Positions 10,666-20,557 of a stretch of DNA of 64,000 nucleotides are shown here, piece by piece (the first letter of the stretch is position 1; the number at the start of each line of letters is the position of its first letter). The stretch spans positions 1 to 64,000 of the forward strand of contig BJGV01000004.1 in NCBI GenBank assembly GCA_014190895.1, read 5' to 3'. The translations under genes were made by a program, and so were the position numbers. The DNA comes from Nitrosomonadaceae bacterium. Its GTDB lineage: Bacteria; Pseudomonadota; Gammaproteobacteria; Burkholderiales; Nitrosomonadaceae. The notes beneath the pieces are model-generated. The model saw nothing but the letters and a program-made list of their open reading frames with translations, searched no databases and was not told the origin of the DNA.

Positions 10666-10671
10666 TATAAT
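10666..10671 (+). promoter_or_regulatory. Perfect -10 box of ratA, close enough for a leaderless transcript
   Basis: TATAAT ends 6 bp before the ratA ATG, so transcription would begin at or next to the A of the start codon. The -35 region (10643-10648, CTAAGA) is poor and no Shine-Dalgarno sequence precedes the ATG, both consistent with a leaderless message. Confidence 0.45.
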
Positions 10672-10677
10672 ATTTAT

Positions 10678-11115
10678 ATGACTACAATCAACAAGACAGT
10701 ATTGGTCGGGCATTCGACAAATCAAATGTTCGAACTAGTGGATAGAGTTGAAGACTATCCAAAATTCCTACCCTGGTGCGGAGGATCTACTGTTGCGCAT
10801 CAAGATGAGAACGTTACCCATGCGACAATTCTAATTAATTATCATTTCATCAGGCATAGCTTCACCACCATTAACACCCGTAAATCACCCGAACTCATTG
10901 AGATGAGCTTGTTAGATGGTCCGTTTAAACATTTAGACGGCCATTGGCACTTTATTTCTTTGGGAGATACTTCCTGTAAAATAGAATTCTCTCTGAATTA
11001 CACATTCTCTAATAAGTTACTAGAAAAAATAGTTGGGCCGGTATTTTTTATAATTGCCAACAATTTTGTAGAGGCATTCGTTGCGCGTGCAGAGAAAATT
11101 TACATGTCTTCATGA
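10678..11115 (+). CDS. RatA-like START/COQ10 family protein
   Basis: 145-residue protein of the START/polyketide-cyclase superfamily, annotated as RatA (a ribosome-association toxin in E. coli) or as coenzyme Q-binding Coq10. Typical family motifs are VEDYPKFLPWCGGS near residue 24 and the C-terminal helix following VGPVFFIIANNFVEAFVARA. Which role applies cannot be told from sequence. It overlaps ratB by 4 bp (ATGA) and is divergent from smpB, the usual arrangement. Confidence 0.85.
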   Translation: MTTINKTVLVGHSTNQMFELVDRVEDYPKFLPWCGGSTVAHQDENVTHATILINYHFIRHSFTTINTRKSPELIEMSLLDGPFKHLDGHWHFISLGDTSCKIEFSLNYTFSNKLLEKIVGPVFFIIANNFVEAFVARAEKIYMSS

Positions 11116-11417
11116 GTACTGAAATTGATATCGAAGTGATCTACGCATCGCCGTTAACTCAAACTCTGTATCAATTGAAAGTTCCTGTCGGAACTACAGC
11201 AGAAGAAGCCGTAAAAATCTCTGGAATTAGCGAGATATTTCCAGAGATTAATTTATTAATTAATAAATTAGGTATATTTGGTAGGCTAGTTGATCCAAAG
11301 ATAACTCTACTGGATCACGACCGAGTAGAGATCTATCGACCTTTGATCGCTAATCCCAAAGAAAGACGAAGAAAGCGAGCAGAAGAAACGAGAGTAATCC
11401 GGAAAAATACAACGTAA
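11112..11417 (+). CDS. RatB/RnfH family ubiquitin-like protein
   Basis: 101-residue beta-grasp protein. EVIYASPLTQTLYQLKVP, the IFGRLV segment, and DHDRVEIYRPLIANPKERRRKRA are family hallmarks. It is named RatB or RnfH by neighbourhood; a real antitoxin role is unproven in the family. Translationally coupled to ratA. The basic C-terminus is normal. Confidence 0.88.
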   Translation: MSTEIDIEVIYASPLTQTLYQLKVPVGTTAEEAVKISGISEIFPEINLLINKLGIFGRLVDPKITLLDHDRVEIYRPLIANPKERRRKRAEETRVIRKNTT

Positions 11418-11597
11418 ATTAATGATCATACGAAAAATTTCTTAGGTTACCGGTTTAAAGTTCAAAGTTAAGACAAGTGATCCTATAAGGAAGAAGAATC
11501 CTCTTACCTGGTTACTATTCTTGACTTTATATTATATAAATGCCAGGTATTAGCGATTCTAAATACACCCATTTACCTATAACCCCTTCAGTTTCGT

Positions 11598-11622
11598 TAT
11601 AATACTGTTTTGGAAGGAGCGC
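11598..11622 (+). promoter_or_regulatory. guaBA -10 box and strong ribosome binding site
   Basis: TATAAT at 11598-11603 has no good -35 at 16-18 bp. GGAAGGAG follows at 11612-11619, 7 bp before the guaB ATG at 11627, one of the best Shine-Dalgarno matches in the window. The stretch 11418-11597 shows nothing else recognisable. Confidence 0.5.
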
Positions 11623-11626
11623 TGCC

Positions 11627-13087
11627 ATGAGACTGGTCCAGAAAGCACTGACCTTTGATGATGTTTTACTACTTCCTGCTCATTCGGTAATTTTACCGCG
11701 TAACGTAAATCTCACTACCCGATTAACCCGTACTATCAACCTACATATTCCACTAGTATCTGCTGCTATGGATACAGTGACCGAAGGAGGGCTAGCTATT
11801 GCTCTAGCTCAAGAAGGTGGCATCGGTATCATTCACAAAAATATGTCAGCCCAATCTCAATCGGCTCAAGTTGCTAAAGTGAAACGATTTGAAAGTGGCA
11901 TAGTAAAAGATCCAATCACCATTCCTCCTCATATGACGGTACGTGAAGTCATTAATCTTACCCGCCAACACAAAATATCAGGTCTGCCGGTAGTGGAAGG
12001 TTCAAAAGTAATCGGTATTGTTACTAATCGAGATCTGCGTTTTGAGACTAATCTCGATCAGCCTATAAAAAATATTATGACGCCAAAAGAACGATTGGTC
12101 ACGGTAAGGGAGGGCGCGCCCCGTGAAGAAGCAATGGCGCTATTACATAAATATCGACTCGAGAGAGTGTTGGTAGTAAGCGTCGATTTTGAATTGCGTG
12201 GATTAATCACCGTTAAGGATATTATCAAAACATCTGAACACCCTTACGCTTGCAAAGATGATCTAGGGCGTTTGCGTGTAGGGGCGGCCATCGGAATTGG
12301 TGAAGGCAGTGATGAGCGTGCAGAGGCACTGGTTGAAGCAGGCGTAGATGTAATTGTAGTGGACACGGCACACGGTCACTCCCAGAGTGTACTTGACCGG
12401 GTACAGTGGATCAAAAAACGCTTTCCACATATCCAGGTAATTGGTGGCAATATTGCAACTGCATCTGCCGCTAAGGCATTAATAGATCATGGTGTTGATG
12501 GCGTTAAAGTTGGGATTGGTCCCGGCTCTATTTGTACCACGCGTATCATCGCTGGCGTGGGCGTACCACAAATTACTGCAATCCAGAATGTATCCACTGC
12601 GCTCAATGGGACCGATGTACCAATGATTGCTGATGGTGGAATTCGGTATTCTGGTGATATTGTTAAAGCAATTGCAGCCGGAGCCAACTCGGTAATGTTA
12701 GGTGGTTTGTTTGCAGGTACCGAAGAATCGCCTGGAGAAATCGAATTGTTCCAAGGGCGCTCTTATAAAGTTTATCGTGGCATGGGTTCTCTTTCTGCCA
12801 TGCAACAGGGCTCCAGCGACCGCTATTTCCAAGATGCTCAACAAAATTCTGATAAATTAGTGCCAGAAGGAGTAGAGGGCCGTGTTCCATTCAAAGGCAG
12901 CGTCATTGCGGTTATTCACCAACTCGTTGGTGGTATTCGCGCAGGCATGGGTTATCTCGGATGCGAAACAATTGATGTAATGCATAAGAAAGCTGAATTT
13001 GTTGAGATTACTTCAGCTGGCATTCGTGAATCTCATGTCCATAATGTTCAGATCACCAAGGAAGCCCCAAATTATCATATGGAATAG
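11627..13087 (+). CDS. guaB: IMP dehydrogenase GuaB
   Basis: 486-residue NAD-dependent enzyme converting IMP to XMP, the committed step of GMP synthesis. Domains in order: barrel start with [10 protein letters not shown], two CBS domains (about residues 93-205; [13 protein letters not shown] and [11 protein letters not shown]), and the catalytic loop [10 protein letters not shown] with its cysteine (about 303). The flap and C-terminal GMGYLGC are present. It is followed 14 bp later by guaA in the conserved guaBA operon. Confidence 0.97.
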   Translation: MRLVQKALTFDDVLLLPAHSVILPRNVNLTTRLTRTINLHIPLVSAAMDTVTEGGLAIALAQEGGIGIIHKNMSAQSQSAQVAKVKRFESGIVKDPITIPPHMTVREVINLTRQHKISGLPVVEGSKVIGIVTNRDLRFETNLDQPIKNIMTPKERLVTVREGAPREEAMALLHKYRLERVLVVSVDFELRGLITVKDIIKTSEHPYACKDDLGRLRVGAAIGIGEGSDERAEALVEAGVDVIVVDTAHGHSQSVLDRVQWIKKRFPHIQVIGGNIATASAAKALIDHGVDGVKVGIGPGSICTTRIIAGVGVPQITAIQNVSTALNGTDVPMIADGGIRYSGDIVKAIAAGANSVMLGGLFAGTEESPGEIELFQGRSYKVYRGMGSLSAMQQGSSDRYFQDAQQNSDKLVPEGVEGRVPFKGSVIAVIHQLVGGIRAGMGYLGCETIDVMHKKAEFVEITSAGIRESHVHNVQITKEAPNYHME

Positions 13088-13101
13088 GGATTAGTTTCTA
13101 A

Positions 13102-14664
13102 ATGCATCAAAAAATTCTTGTTCTGGATTTTGGCGCCCAATACTCCCAGCTTATTGCCCGCCGAGTACGGGAGGCTAATGTCTATTGTGAACTTCACCCC
13201 TGTGACGTAACCGATGAATTCATCCGTCAATTCTCTCCTAAGGGTATTATTCTTTCTGGTGGCCCCGCCTCAGTCACAGATAAGGAAACTCCGCGGGCTC
13301 CACAAATCGTATTTGAATTAGGTGTTCCGGTTCTAGGCATCTGCTATGGTATGCAGACTATGGCAACACAACTTGGTGGCATAGTTGAAACAGCTAAGGT
13401 GAGAGAATTTGGCTACGCTGAGGTACAAGTAAAAAGTCATACTGGGCTACTGGAGAATATTCAAGATCGCGATAACACACAAGGTCATAAATTTCTAGAT
13501 GTATGGATGAGTCATGGTGACAAAGTAACTGTATTACCTCCTGGTTTTAAGATAATAGCAAGTAATACTGCTACTCCTATTGCAGCTATGGCGGATGATG
13601 AGCACAAATTCTATGGCGTGCAATTTCATCCAGAGGTCACTCATACCTCACAGGGCGGAGCCATCATTAAACGTTTTATTCATGGTATTTGTGACGCCAC
13701 CCCAGATTGGAATATGCCTGATTATGCAGAAGAGTCAATCCAAAAAATTCGTGCAATGGTTGGAAAAGATCAGGTTATTTTAGGCTTGTCTGGCGGTGTA
13801 GATTCATCGGTAGCGGCAGCGCTCATTCATCGCGCAATCGGCACACAGCTGACTTGTGTATTTGTAGACAATGGCCTGTTAAGGTTGAATGAGGCAGAAC
13901 AAGTTATGAATACCTTCAGTAAAAATATGGGTGTGCAGGTTGTCCATATAGACGCGAGTAAAAAATTTCTTGGACACTTAAAAGGGGTAAGCGACCCGGA
14001 ACAAAAACGAAAAATTATTGGACGTGAATTTGTTGAAGTATTTCAACAAGAATCGGCTAAGATTAATAACGCAAAGTGGCTCGCACAAGGAACCATTTAT
14101 CCCGATGTGATTGAATCTGCTGGTAGGAAGAGTAACAAGACCTCTACCATAAAATCTCATCATAATGTAGGGGGGCTCCCAGATACATTGCACTTAAAAC
14201 TGTTAGAGCCTTTGCGAGACCTATTTAAAGATGAAGTGCGGGCGCTTGGGTTGGCGCTGAACTTATCACCTGAAATGGTATTTCGTCATCCTTTTCCTGG
14301 GCCAGGTCTTGGGGTGCGAATTTTGGGTGAAATAAAACAAGAATACATTGAGTTACTGCGGCAAGCAGACGCAATATTTCTCGAAGAATTGCAGGTCTCT
14401 GGCTGGTATGAAAAAACTTCACAAGCCTTCGCTGTATTTTTACCTATCAAGTCTGTGGGCGTAATGGGCGATGGGCGCGTCTACGATTACGTAATAGCAT
14501 TAAGAGCCGTTCAGACCCAAGACTTCATGACTGCACATTGGGCGGAACTGCCTTATACTTTACTAGGTAAAATCTCTAATCGTATTATCAACGAAGTACG
14601 TGGCATCAGTCGCGTAGTCTATGATATATCTGGTAAACCACCTGCAACTATTGAGTGGGAGTAG
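13102..14664 (+). CDS. guaA: GMP synthase (glutamine-hydrolysing) GuaA
   Basis: 520-residue two-domain enzyme making GMP from XMP, ATP and glutamine. The N-terminal amidotransferase has its cysteine in [10 protein letters not shown] (about residue 85) and histidine in [10 protein letters not shown]. The ATP pyrophosphatase domain begins with the P-loop [12 protein letters not shown] (about 230). The C-terminal dimerisation domain ends PPATIEWE. Normal length. Confidence 0.97.
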   Translation: MHQKILVLDFGAQYSQLIARRVREANVYCELHPCDVTDEFIRQFSPKGIILSGGPASVTDKETPRAPQIVFELGVPVLGICYGMQTMATQLGGIVETAKVREFGYAEVQVKSHTGLLENIQDRDNTQGHKFLDVWMSHGDKVTVLPPGFKIIASNTATPIAAMADDEHKFYGVQFHPEVTHTSQGGAIIKRFIHGICDATPDWNMPDYAEESIQKIRAMVGKDQVILGLSGGVDSSVAAALIHRAIGTQLTCVFVDNGLLRLNEAEQVMNTFSKNMGVQVVHIDASKKFLGHLKGVSDPEQKRKIIGREFVEVFQQESAKINNAKWLAQGTIYPDVIESAGRKSNKTSTIKSHHNVGGLPDTLHLKLLEPLRDLFKDEVRALGLALNLSPEMVFRHPFPGPGLGVRILGEIKQEYIELLRQADAIFLEELQVSGWYEKTSQAFAVFLPIKSVGVMGDGRVYDYVIALRAVQTQDFMTAHWAELPYTLLGKISNRIINEVRGISRVVYDISGKPPATIEWE

Positions 14665-14705
14665 TAACTTGTACAATGGATAAGTTAAAAATGCAATCGA
14701 TCAAG

Positions 14706-14728
14706 TGTGTAATCGCTCTTATTACACA
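14706..14728. terminator. Hairpin between convergent guaA and SDR genes
   Basis: A perfect 8-bp stem (TGTGTAAT, 14706-14713, with ATTACACA, 14721-14728) closes a 7-base loop between the two convergent stop codons. No T run follows on the plus strand, so it is a possible bidirectional terminator rather than a certain one. Confidence 0.35.
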
Positions 14729-14741
14729 TTAGAACTAGAAT

Positions 14742-15671
14742 TTAATAAACTTTAGGCTCTATTATATCCACTAGGGCATTTGATAGATTAGAGTATTGAA
14801 ACTCAAAGCCTTCGGCCAATAATCGTTCGGGCAATACACGCTGACTACCTAAAACCAACTCTGACATTTCACCTAACAATTTCTTTAATAGCCAAGCAGG
14901 AAGTGGCAATAAGGCCGGACGCTTTAAAGTATTAGCTAAAGTATGGCTGAATTCATCATTACTGACCGGATTAGGCGTTGTTGCATTATAAGACCCTTGC
15001 ATGGATGGTTCAGCAATCATTCTTAGAGCTATCGCGACCCAGTCTTTTCTATGAATCCATGACATCCATTGCTGACCGTTACCTAAGCGACCACCTAGCC
15101 CTAACTTATAGAGCAATAACATGCGCCCTAATAGTCCGCCATTTTTACCTAAAACTAGCCCTGTTCTAATTAGACAAACTCTAACACCCAATTCTGTCGC
15201 TTTATTAGCCTCATGCTCCCAATCAAAACAAAGTTGTTGAGAAAAATCGGTCTTTGTTGCTGACTGCTCTGTCAGTGCTATATCACCTTGATACCCATAG
15301 TAACCAATTGCTGAACCACTAATTAAGAGTTCAGGTTTAATAGCCATAGAAGACATGCAACTAACCAGTTTTTGAGTGAATTTTATTCGACTATCGCGAA
15401 GGATTTCTTTGCGACTATCGCTCCAACGAGCCCCAAATATCGGCGCACCTGCAAGATTAATGACAATGTTATAGGTGTCATCAGCTTTAATTTCATCGAA
15501 ATGACCTATTACATTAACGCCGATTCCACAATGCCTTCTAGCCAAATCTGGAAAACGACTTAAAATGGTCACATGAAAATCTTTATCCAGTAAGCATCTT
15601 GTTAGTTCATTACCAATAAAACCAGTGCCCCCGGTTACAAGTATCTTCAATTTCTTGTCTTCAGACTGCAA
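14742..15671 (-). CDS. TIGR01777-type NAD-dependent epimerase (YfcH-like)
   Basis: 309-residue short-chain dehydrogenase/epimerase-fold protein. The N-terminal nucleotide-binding motif is VTGGTGFIGNELTR; NLAGAPIFGARW and SGSAIGYYG match the TIGR01777 family; the C-terminal DUF1731-like part ends LLAEGFEFQY. Substrate is unknown. The start is read as TTG at 15671 because a G-rich Shine-Dalgarno sequence (GGGGGGAGGG) lies 7 nt upstream; a second TTG at 15650 would give the typical MKILVTGG start. Convergent with guaA. Confidence 0.85.
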   Translation of the reverse strand: MQSEDKKLKILVTGGTGFIGNELTRCLLDKDFHVTILSRFPDLARRHCGIGVNVIGHFDEIKADDTYNIVINLAGAPIFGARWSDSRKEILRDSRIKFTQKLVSCMSSMAIKPELLISGSAIGYYGYQGDIALTEQSATKTDFSQQLCFDWEHEANKATELGVRVCLIRTGLVLGKNGGLLGRMLLLYKLGLGGRLGNGQQWMSWIHRKDWVAIALRMIAEPSMQGSYNATTPNPVSNDEFSHTLANTLKRPALLPLPAWLLKKLLGEMSELVLGSQRVLPERLLAEGFEFQYSNLSNALVDIIEPKVY

Positions 15672-15944
15672 ATATAAACCCTCCCCCCTGTTCTCTCAGG
15701 GCTTGTTTCTTGCTGTGAGTGTTCATCATCATTATCCATGACGCTATGAGTGATGATATGATTTTAGATAAGGTGAGTGGTTAAACTAAATCTTTTGGAA
15801 TTGAAGTGTTGTTGTTAGGGTGTGTTGGAAGCTGCGCTGATTAAACACTTTGCTACACGCCACAGACAACTGTTTGCTAAGCCGTGCAAATATTAACTAC
15901 TTTTTTAGCATCTTTACTCTTGGTCTGTAGCCCCCAAAAAAGAT

Positions 15945-16409
15945 CTATATCTGACTCTGTAGCCAATTATGAATGCCGACCTTGTGCATTAATGCTAATT
16001 GGGTTTCTAACCAGTCAATATGCTCCTCGGTATCTTCCAAAATATGCTCAAACAACTCTCTTGAAACATAATCCTTAGTAGTTTCACAAACAGCAACGGC
16101 AGCAATCAGAGTTTCACGCGAAACTATTTCTAATTTTAAATCACAAGCCACACACTCCTCGGCTTTCTCACCAATCATGAGCTTGCCCAATTCTTGCAAA
16201 TTAGGCAGGCCATCCAGAAACAAGATACGCTCAATCAACATGTCGGCATGTTTCATTTCCTCAATGGATTCTTCGTACTCATGTTTTCCTAGGGCACCAA
16301 ACCCCCAGTTCTTATACATACGTGCATGTAAAAAATACTGATTGATAGCAGTCAATTCATTTTGTAGTTGACGATTCAACCACTGAATAATTTCTACGTT
16401 ACCTTTCAT
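15945..16409 (-). CDS. bfr: Bacterioferritin
   Basis: 154-residue four-helix iron-storage subunit. Aligned without gaps to E. coli Bfr as I remember it, it keeps ferroxidase ligands E18, E51, H54, E94 and H130, Y25, and the heme-binding M52, but has threonine at position 127 (EDTEEHIDW) where E. coli has glutamate. It forms a cluster with bfd and hemP behind a Fur box; spacing to bfd is 10 bp. GTP/heme-type naming beyond Bfr cannot be decided. Confidence 0.93.
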   Translation of the reverse strand: MKGNVEIIQWLNRQLQNELTAINQYFLHARMYKNWGFGALGKHEYEESIEEMKHADMLIERILFLDGLPNLQELGKLMIGEKAEECVACDLKLEIVSRETLIAAVAVCETTKDYVSRELFEHILEDTEEHIDWLETQLALMHKVGIHNWLQSQI

Positions 16410-16419
16410 ATTCGCCTCC

Positions 16420-16644
16420 TCAGGCTAGTTTCTCGTTTAAACGAGTGGGTTTAGAGAAAAAATTTGAAGCTAATGATCGCTGCATTAACGCTTGCTCTAA
16501 TACCTCTTGCACGTTAGTCGCACATATTCCGCACTGTTCAGTCACACCTAAACAAGATTTTAGATCTCTCATCCGATCCGCCCCATTATAAACAGCTTCA
16601 TGGATTGCGGTATCGGTTACCCCTTTGCAGATACAAATATACAT
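16420..16644 (-). CDS. bfd: Bacterioferritin-associated ferredoxin Bfd
   Basis: 74-residue [2Fe-2S] protein that releases iron from bacterioferritin by reducing its core. Cysteines C4 and C6 (MYICIC) and C38 and C41 (EQCGIC) form the BFD-type cluster site. The C-terminal about 20 residues are extra compared with E. coli Bfd. Located between hemP and bfr, as expected for Fur-controlled iron release. Confidence 0.93.
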   Translation of the reverse strand: MYICICKGVTDTAIHEAVYNGADRMRDLKSCLGVTEQCGICATNVQEVLEQALMQRSLASNFFSKPTRLNEKLA

Positions 16645-16663
16645 GATAAATACCCTAAGTTGG

Positions 16664-16873
16664 TTATTTAGTTAAAATTAATTTACCGTTACGAGTGCGC
16701 TGTAGGCAATATTGTGCGCCATTATGTTGAATAAACACTTTATTCTTATTTAAAAATAAAGTGTCGCTATGAATTGATTGAAAGTTATCTAAATCCATAA
16801 AATCTATTCTCTCCACGCCAAATTCTTGAGTTATATCTGGTCCACTTGTCATTGAATTTAATGATCTGTCCAT
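16664..16873 (-). CDS. hemP: Hemin uptake protein HemP
   Basis: 69-residue protein whose C-terminal half (FIQHNGAQYCLQRTRNGKLILTK read in two parts: IQHNGAQYCL and RTRNGKLILTK) matches HemP/HmuP. HmuP-type proteins promote expression of hemin uptake genes in related betaproteobacteria. It is the first gene after the Fur box and starts the hemP-bfd-bfr order. No hemin receptor or transporter is adjacent. Confidence 0.9.
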   Translation of the reverse strand: MDRSLNSMTSGPDITQEFGVERIDFMDLDNFQSIHSDTLFLNKNKVFIQHNGAQYCLQRTRNGKLILTK

Positions 16874-16896
16874 TTTTATACGCCTAATATGGAATT

Positions 16897-16915
16897 GATA
16901 ATGATAACGATTCTT
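16897..16915 (-). promoter_or_regulatory. Fur box controlling hemP-bfd-bfr
   Basis: GATAATGATAACGATTCTT matches the 19-bp Fur consensus at 15 of 19 positions. It lies 24 bp upstream of the hemP start. The genes behind it are all iron-related, which strongly supports repression by iron-loaded Fur. The surrounding sequence to 17100 is very AT-rich with no other clear site. Confidence 0.8.
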
Positions 16916-17100
16916 AATTATAAATAGATTAAAAAAAAATACAATATCTAATCAGAAAATATTGATTAGATTCGCTTACACTATGGACGAATTCTATGAA
17001 TAACCTAATTTACTCATATAATTAAGCGCATTTCCCTATATTAATTTAGCTCATTTAAAATTGTAATAACAGATAATATATTCAAGCAATCTCAAAAATT

Positions 17101-17514
17101 ATGTCACTCTTCCCTAAAAGAATAGCTGTTGCAGAAAATGAGATAGAAATTAAAGCTATTCGAGCACAAGGAGCGGGTGGACAAAATGTCAATAAGGTCT
17201 CTAGTGCAATTCATTTGCGTTTCAGTATTAATAATTCATCGTTACTTGATGTTTATAAAGAACGATTGTTAGGGTTAGAAGATCAGCGCATTACTAAGGA
17301 TGGCGTGATCATTATTAAAGCACAGCAATATCGCAGCCAAGAAAAAAATAGAGAAGAAGCGATAAGACGGTTGTATGAGATTATCAATGCTGTGACTAAA
17401 TCCCCTAAAGAACGTAGACAAACAAAACCAACCCATGGTTCACAACAAAGGCGCCTTGACAGCAAGGTACAACGCGGGCAAGTTAAGGTCACGAGAGGGA
17501 AAGTAATCGATTAA
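17101..17514 (+). CDS. arfB: Alternative ribosome-rescue factor ArfB (YaeJ)
   Basis: 137-residue peptidyl-tRNA hydrolase with the release-factor GGQ motif at residues 26-28 (RAQGAGGQNVNKV) and a lysine/arginine-rich C-terminal tail that enters the mRNA channel of stalled ribosomes. It acts as a backup to SmpB/tmRNA, whose protein partner is 6.5 kb away. No Shine-Dalgarno sequence is seen before the ATG. Confidence 0.93.
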   Translation: MSLFPKRIAVAENEIEIKAIRAQGAGGQNVNKVSSAIHLRFSINNSSLLDVYKERLLGLEDQRITKDGVIIIKAQQYRSQEKNREEAIRRLYEIINAVTKSPKERRQTKPTHGSQQRRLDSKVQRGQVKVTRGKVID

Positions 17515-17550
17515 TGAATTCCTGAATACGCGACAACTAGCGCTGTCAAG

Positions 17551-17566
17551 TAATTCATATGAATTA
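17551..17566. repeat. 16-bp perfect palindrome TAATTCATATGAATTA
   Basis: A perfect AT-rich palindrome in the 180-bp intergenic stretch between arfB and the FmdB-like gene, about 90 bp upstream of the latter's -10 box. It could be an operator, but no regulator is identifiable. Confidence 0.4.
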
Positions 17567-17653
17567 TCCCTGCATGAATCGTCGTCTCATTTTCTCAGCT
17601 TCTCTCGAAACTTAATTGACACATGTTGCCACTGTCAAAGCCAGTGATTAGGG

Positions 17654-17690
17654 TATAATCTATCTTTATCAGATGATAAATTGTGGGGGG
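17654..17690 (+). promoter_or_regulatory. -10 box and G-rich ribosome binding site of the FmdB-like gene
   Basis: TATAAT at 17654-17659 lacks a convincing -35 at 16-18 bp; a TTGACA at 17616-17621 is too far away. GGGGGG at 17685-17690, 4 bp before GTG at 17695, fixes that GTG as the start codon. Confidence 0.45.
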
Positions 17691-17694
17691 TTAC

Positions 17695-17991
17695 GTGCCT
17701 ATTTATGAGTACCAATGTAGCTCTTGCAACGTTAAAGGGGAGCATCTGCAGAAAATGAGTGACGCACCGATCATCATTTGTCCGGCATGTGACAAAAATA
17801 CCTATACCAAACTTATTTCTGCTGCTGGTTTTCATTTAAAAGGCAGTGGTTGGTACGCTACCGACTTCAAGAACAACTCACAACCAAAACCAAAACAAGA
17901 AACAACTATAAAAAACGAGACTGCTTCCGCTGCATCTGCTACTGAATCAGCCATTAAACCTAGCGCCTCACCAGTGACGGCCACCGAGTAA
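17695..17991 (+). CDS. FmdB family zinc-ribbon protein
   Basis: 98 residues. The N-terminal domain opens (M)PIYEYQCSSC and continues CPACDKNTYTKLISAAGFHLKG, giving two CxxC pairs for one zinc. The C-terminal about 45 residues are low-complexity, rich in K, A, S, T and E. A GTG start is chosen from the ribosome binding site and the invariant PIYEY beginning. Function is unknown despite the historic FmdB name. It lies 22 bp before the DUF502 gene. Confidence 0.87.
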   Translation: MPIYEYQCSSCNVKGEHLQKMSDAPIIICPACDKNTYTKLISAAGFHLKGSGWYATDFKNNSQPKPKQETTIKNETASAASATESAIKPSASPVTATE

Positions 17992-18013
17992 ATATCTAGC
18001 GCGCAACCCTAAT

Positions 18014-18616
18014 ATGAAACGTTACTTCATTACTGGACTTTTAGTTTGGGTGCCGCTTGGCATCACTGTTTGGGCTTTAAAGTTCTTGATTGGCACTATG
18101 GATCAATCGTTACTTTTGATACCAGTCCATCTGCGTCCAGAGACTCTATTGGGTGCAAATATTCCTGGCATAGGTACATTGCTAATAATACTAGTTTTAT
18201 TTGTGACTGGTCTACTAACAAACAACATCCTTGGCCAAAAGCTACTATCATTTTGGGAGAGTATTCTTTGGCGTATTCCAGTTGTGAAGTCAATTTATTA
18301 TGGTGTTAAACAAGTAAGTGACACATTATTTTCTAGTAAAGGAGAGGCTTTTCGTAAGGCTTTATTAGTGCAATACCCTCGTGAGGGTTCATGGACCATT
18401 GCATTTATGACCGGACAACCGGGGGGAGACGTGATTAATCATTTGAAGGGTGAATATGTTAGCGTCTATATACCAACTACACCTAACCCCACTTCTGGAT
18501 TCTTTTTAATGATGCCAAAAAGTGATGTAATCGAACTGAATATGAGCGTAGATACGGCACTGAAATACATCATTTCTATGGGTGTTGTCCCGCCCAATGA
18601 TGACAAAGAAAAATAA
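18014..18616 (+). CDS. DUF502 family membrane protein
   Basis: 200-residue protein with two N-terminal membrane segments (about 5-25 and 50-72) and the family motif RIPVVKSIYYGVKQVSDT, then VYIPTTPNPTSGFFLMMP. This family commonly sits between the FmdB zinc ribbon and aspS in betaproteobacteria, as here. No biochemical role is established. Confidence 0.9.
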   Translation: MKRYFITGLLVWVPLGITVWALKFLIGTMDQSLLLIPVHLRPETLLGANIPGIGTLLIILVLFVTGLLTNNILGQKLLSFWESILWRIPVVKSIYYGVKQVSDTLFSSKGEAFRKALLVQYPREGSWTIAFMTGQPGGDVINHLKGEYVSVYIPTTPNPTSGFFLMMPKSDVIELNMSVDTALKYIISMGVVPPNDDKEK

Positions 18617-18695
18617 ATCTATGGTAATCAATTTCAAGAAATGCTGTTAACTTTTCCCAAGAAAACTGACTCTAATTCCAATTATTTTTAGCTCT

Positions 18696-20486
18696 ATGAA
18701 ATTCATGCGAACTAACTACTGTGGCCTGATTAATACCCAGTATCTTGGACAAATTGTCACTTTATACGGCTGGGTTCACCGCCGTCGTGATCATGGCGGG
18801 GTAATCTTTATTGACTTACGTGACCGCGAAGGTTTGGTGCAGGTAGTATGTGATCCAAATAATGCAATTACTTTTGAAAGCGCAGAAAAGATTCGTAACG
18901 AATTTGTACTTAAAATCACAGGTATGGTCAGAAACCGTCCTGAGGGTACTATTAATTCAGGTCTTGTCAGCGGAGAGGTTGAGGTGTTGGTTCATTGTAT
19001 CGAGATTCTTAATGCCTCACTAACGCCCCCGTTCCTAATGGATGACGAGAATTTAAGCGAGGCTGTACGTTTGGAGCACCGTTATCTTGATCTACGACGA
19101 CCACAAATGCAAAAAAATTTGCGACTACGGTACAGGGTTGCAATGGCAACACGTGTGTTCTTAGATCAACACGGTTTTATTGACGTGGAAACACCCATGC
19201 TTACTAAATCTACTCCAGAAGGAGCGCGTGATTATCTTGTTCCATCGCGAGTAAATGCTGGGCACTTCTTTGCTCTACCACAATCACCCCAATTATTTAA
19301 ACAACTACTTATGGTAGCGGGGTTCGATCGTTATTATCAGATTACTAAATGCTTTCGTGATGAAGATCTGCGCGCGGATCGTCAACCAGAATTTACTCAA
19401 ATTGATATTGAAACGTCTTTTCTTACTGAAACTGAAATTATGATGCTGACAGAAGAAATGATCCGTCATCTATTTAATAGTGTAATGCAGATTAACCTGC
19501 CCAGCCCATTTCCTCGTTTAACTTTTGCCGAAGCTATGTCTAAATACGGCTCTGATAAACCAGATTTACGTGTGCCCTTAATCTTGACAGAACTTACTGA
19601 TGTCATGAGCGAAGTAGAATTCAAAGTATTTCGTGAAGCTGCATTGAAGCCAGATGGTCGCGTGGCCGCGTTGTGTATCCCTCAAGGAGCACAACTTTCA
19701 CGTAAAGAAATAGATGACTACACTAGTTTTGCTGCAATCTACGGCGCCAAGGGACTCGCTTACATTAAAATAAACTCTATAGAACATGGCACGGAAGGAC
19801 TGCAATCGCCAATACTGAAATTTTTATCGGAAGCTGTGATTAAAATTATCCTTGAACGCACTGGTGCAAAAAATGGAGACCTTATATTCTTTGGCGCGGA
19901 TAGGGTCAAGATAGTCAATGAGACACTGGGCGCATTACGCGCAAAGATTGGGCATGATCGAGGCCTTACTACCTCAATCTGGGAACCTTTATGGGTGGTA
20001 GATTTTCCAATGTTTGAACGTGATGAAGAAAAAAATCGCTGGCAAGCGCTGCATCACCCATTTACATCTCCTGCAGATGGTCACGAGGATTTCCTAGAAA
20101 GCAGTCCAGATAAAGCGCTATCGAAAGCATATGATATGGTTCTCAATGGCTCAGAAATTGGTGGTGGCTCAGTACGCATACATCGTCAAGAAATACAATC
20201 AAAAGTATTTCGTGCTTTGAATATTGGGGACGAGGAGGCTCAAGGAAAATTTGGTTTCTTACTGGAAGCATTACAATACGGCGCGCCGCCTCATGGTGGC
20301 ATTGCATTTGGCTTAGACCGTATCATCACCATGATGACCGGTGCCGAATCAATTCGTGATGTTATTGCGTTTCCAAAAACTCAGCGCGCTCAGTGTTTAT
20401 TAACTCAAGCACCAAGTACTGTCAATGAAGAGCAATTACGAGAGTTACATATTCGACTGAAGCGGACTGAAATCCTAAAAGATTAA
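18696..20486 (+). CDS. aspS: Aspartyl-tRNA synthetase
   Basis: 596-residue class IIb synthetase. N-terminal OB-fold anticodon-binding domain (about 1-110; [20 protein letters not shown]), catalytic core with motif 2 ([16 protein letters not shown]), a bacterial GAD insertion domain, and motif 3 (GLDRI). The downstream ATG at 18705 gives MRTNYCG, the usual beginning of betaproteobacterial AspS; neither ATG has a clear ribosome binding site. Whether it is discriminating or also charges tRNA-Asn cannot be decided here. Confidence 0.96.
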   Translation: MKFMRTNYCGLINTQYLGQIVTLYGWVHRRRDHGGVIFIDLRDREGLVQVVCDPNNAITFESAEKIRNEFVLKITGMVRNRPEGTINSGLVSGEVEVLVHCIEILNASLTPPFLMDDENLSEAVRLEHRYLDLRRPQMQKNLRLRYRVAMATRVFLDQHGFIDVETPMLTKSTPEGARDYLVPSRVNAGHFFALPQSPQLFKQLLMVAGFDRYYQITKCFRDEDLRADRQPEFTQIDIETSFLTETEIMMLTEEMIRHLFNSVMQINLPSPFPRLTFAEAMSKYGSDKPDLRVPLILTELTDVMSEVEFKVFREAALKPDGRVAALCIPQGAQLSRKEIDDYTSFAAIYGAKGLAYIKINSIEHGTEGLQSPILKFLSEAVIKIILERTGAKNGDLIFFGADRVKIVNETLGALRAKIGHDRGLTTSIWEPLWVVDFPMFERDEEKNRWQALHHPFTSPADGHEDFLESSPDKALSKAYDMVLNGSEIGGGSVRIHRQEIQSKVFRALNIGDEEAQGKFGFLLEALQYGAPPHGGIAFGLDRIITMMTGAESIRDVIAFPKTQRAQCLLTQAPSTVNEEQLRELHIRLKRTEILKD

Positions 20487-20557
20487 AATTTCTCAGTTGC
20501 CTGAACCTATAAATGCTTCAAAATCTATTTTGATACTTGATAACTTCTAGGATAGAA

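Noticed and set aside
15672..15944. Short plus-strand frame ending AKPCKY (about 15826-15900) in the SDR-bfr gap
   Set aside because: Only about 24 codons, preceded by a stop, no ribosome binding site, and no family recognised; the 273-bp gap is treated as empty.
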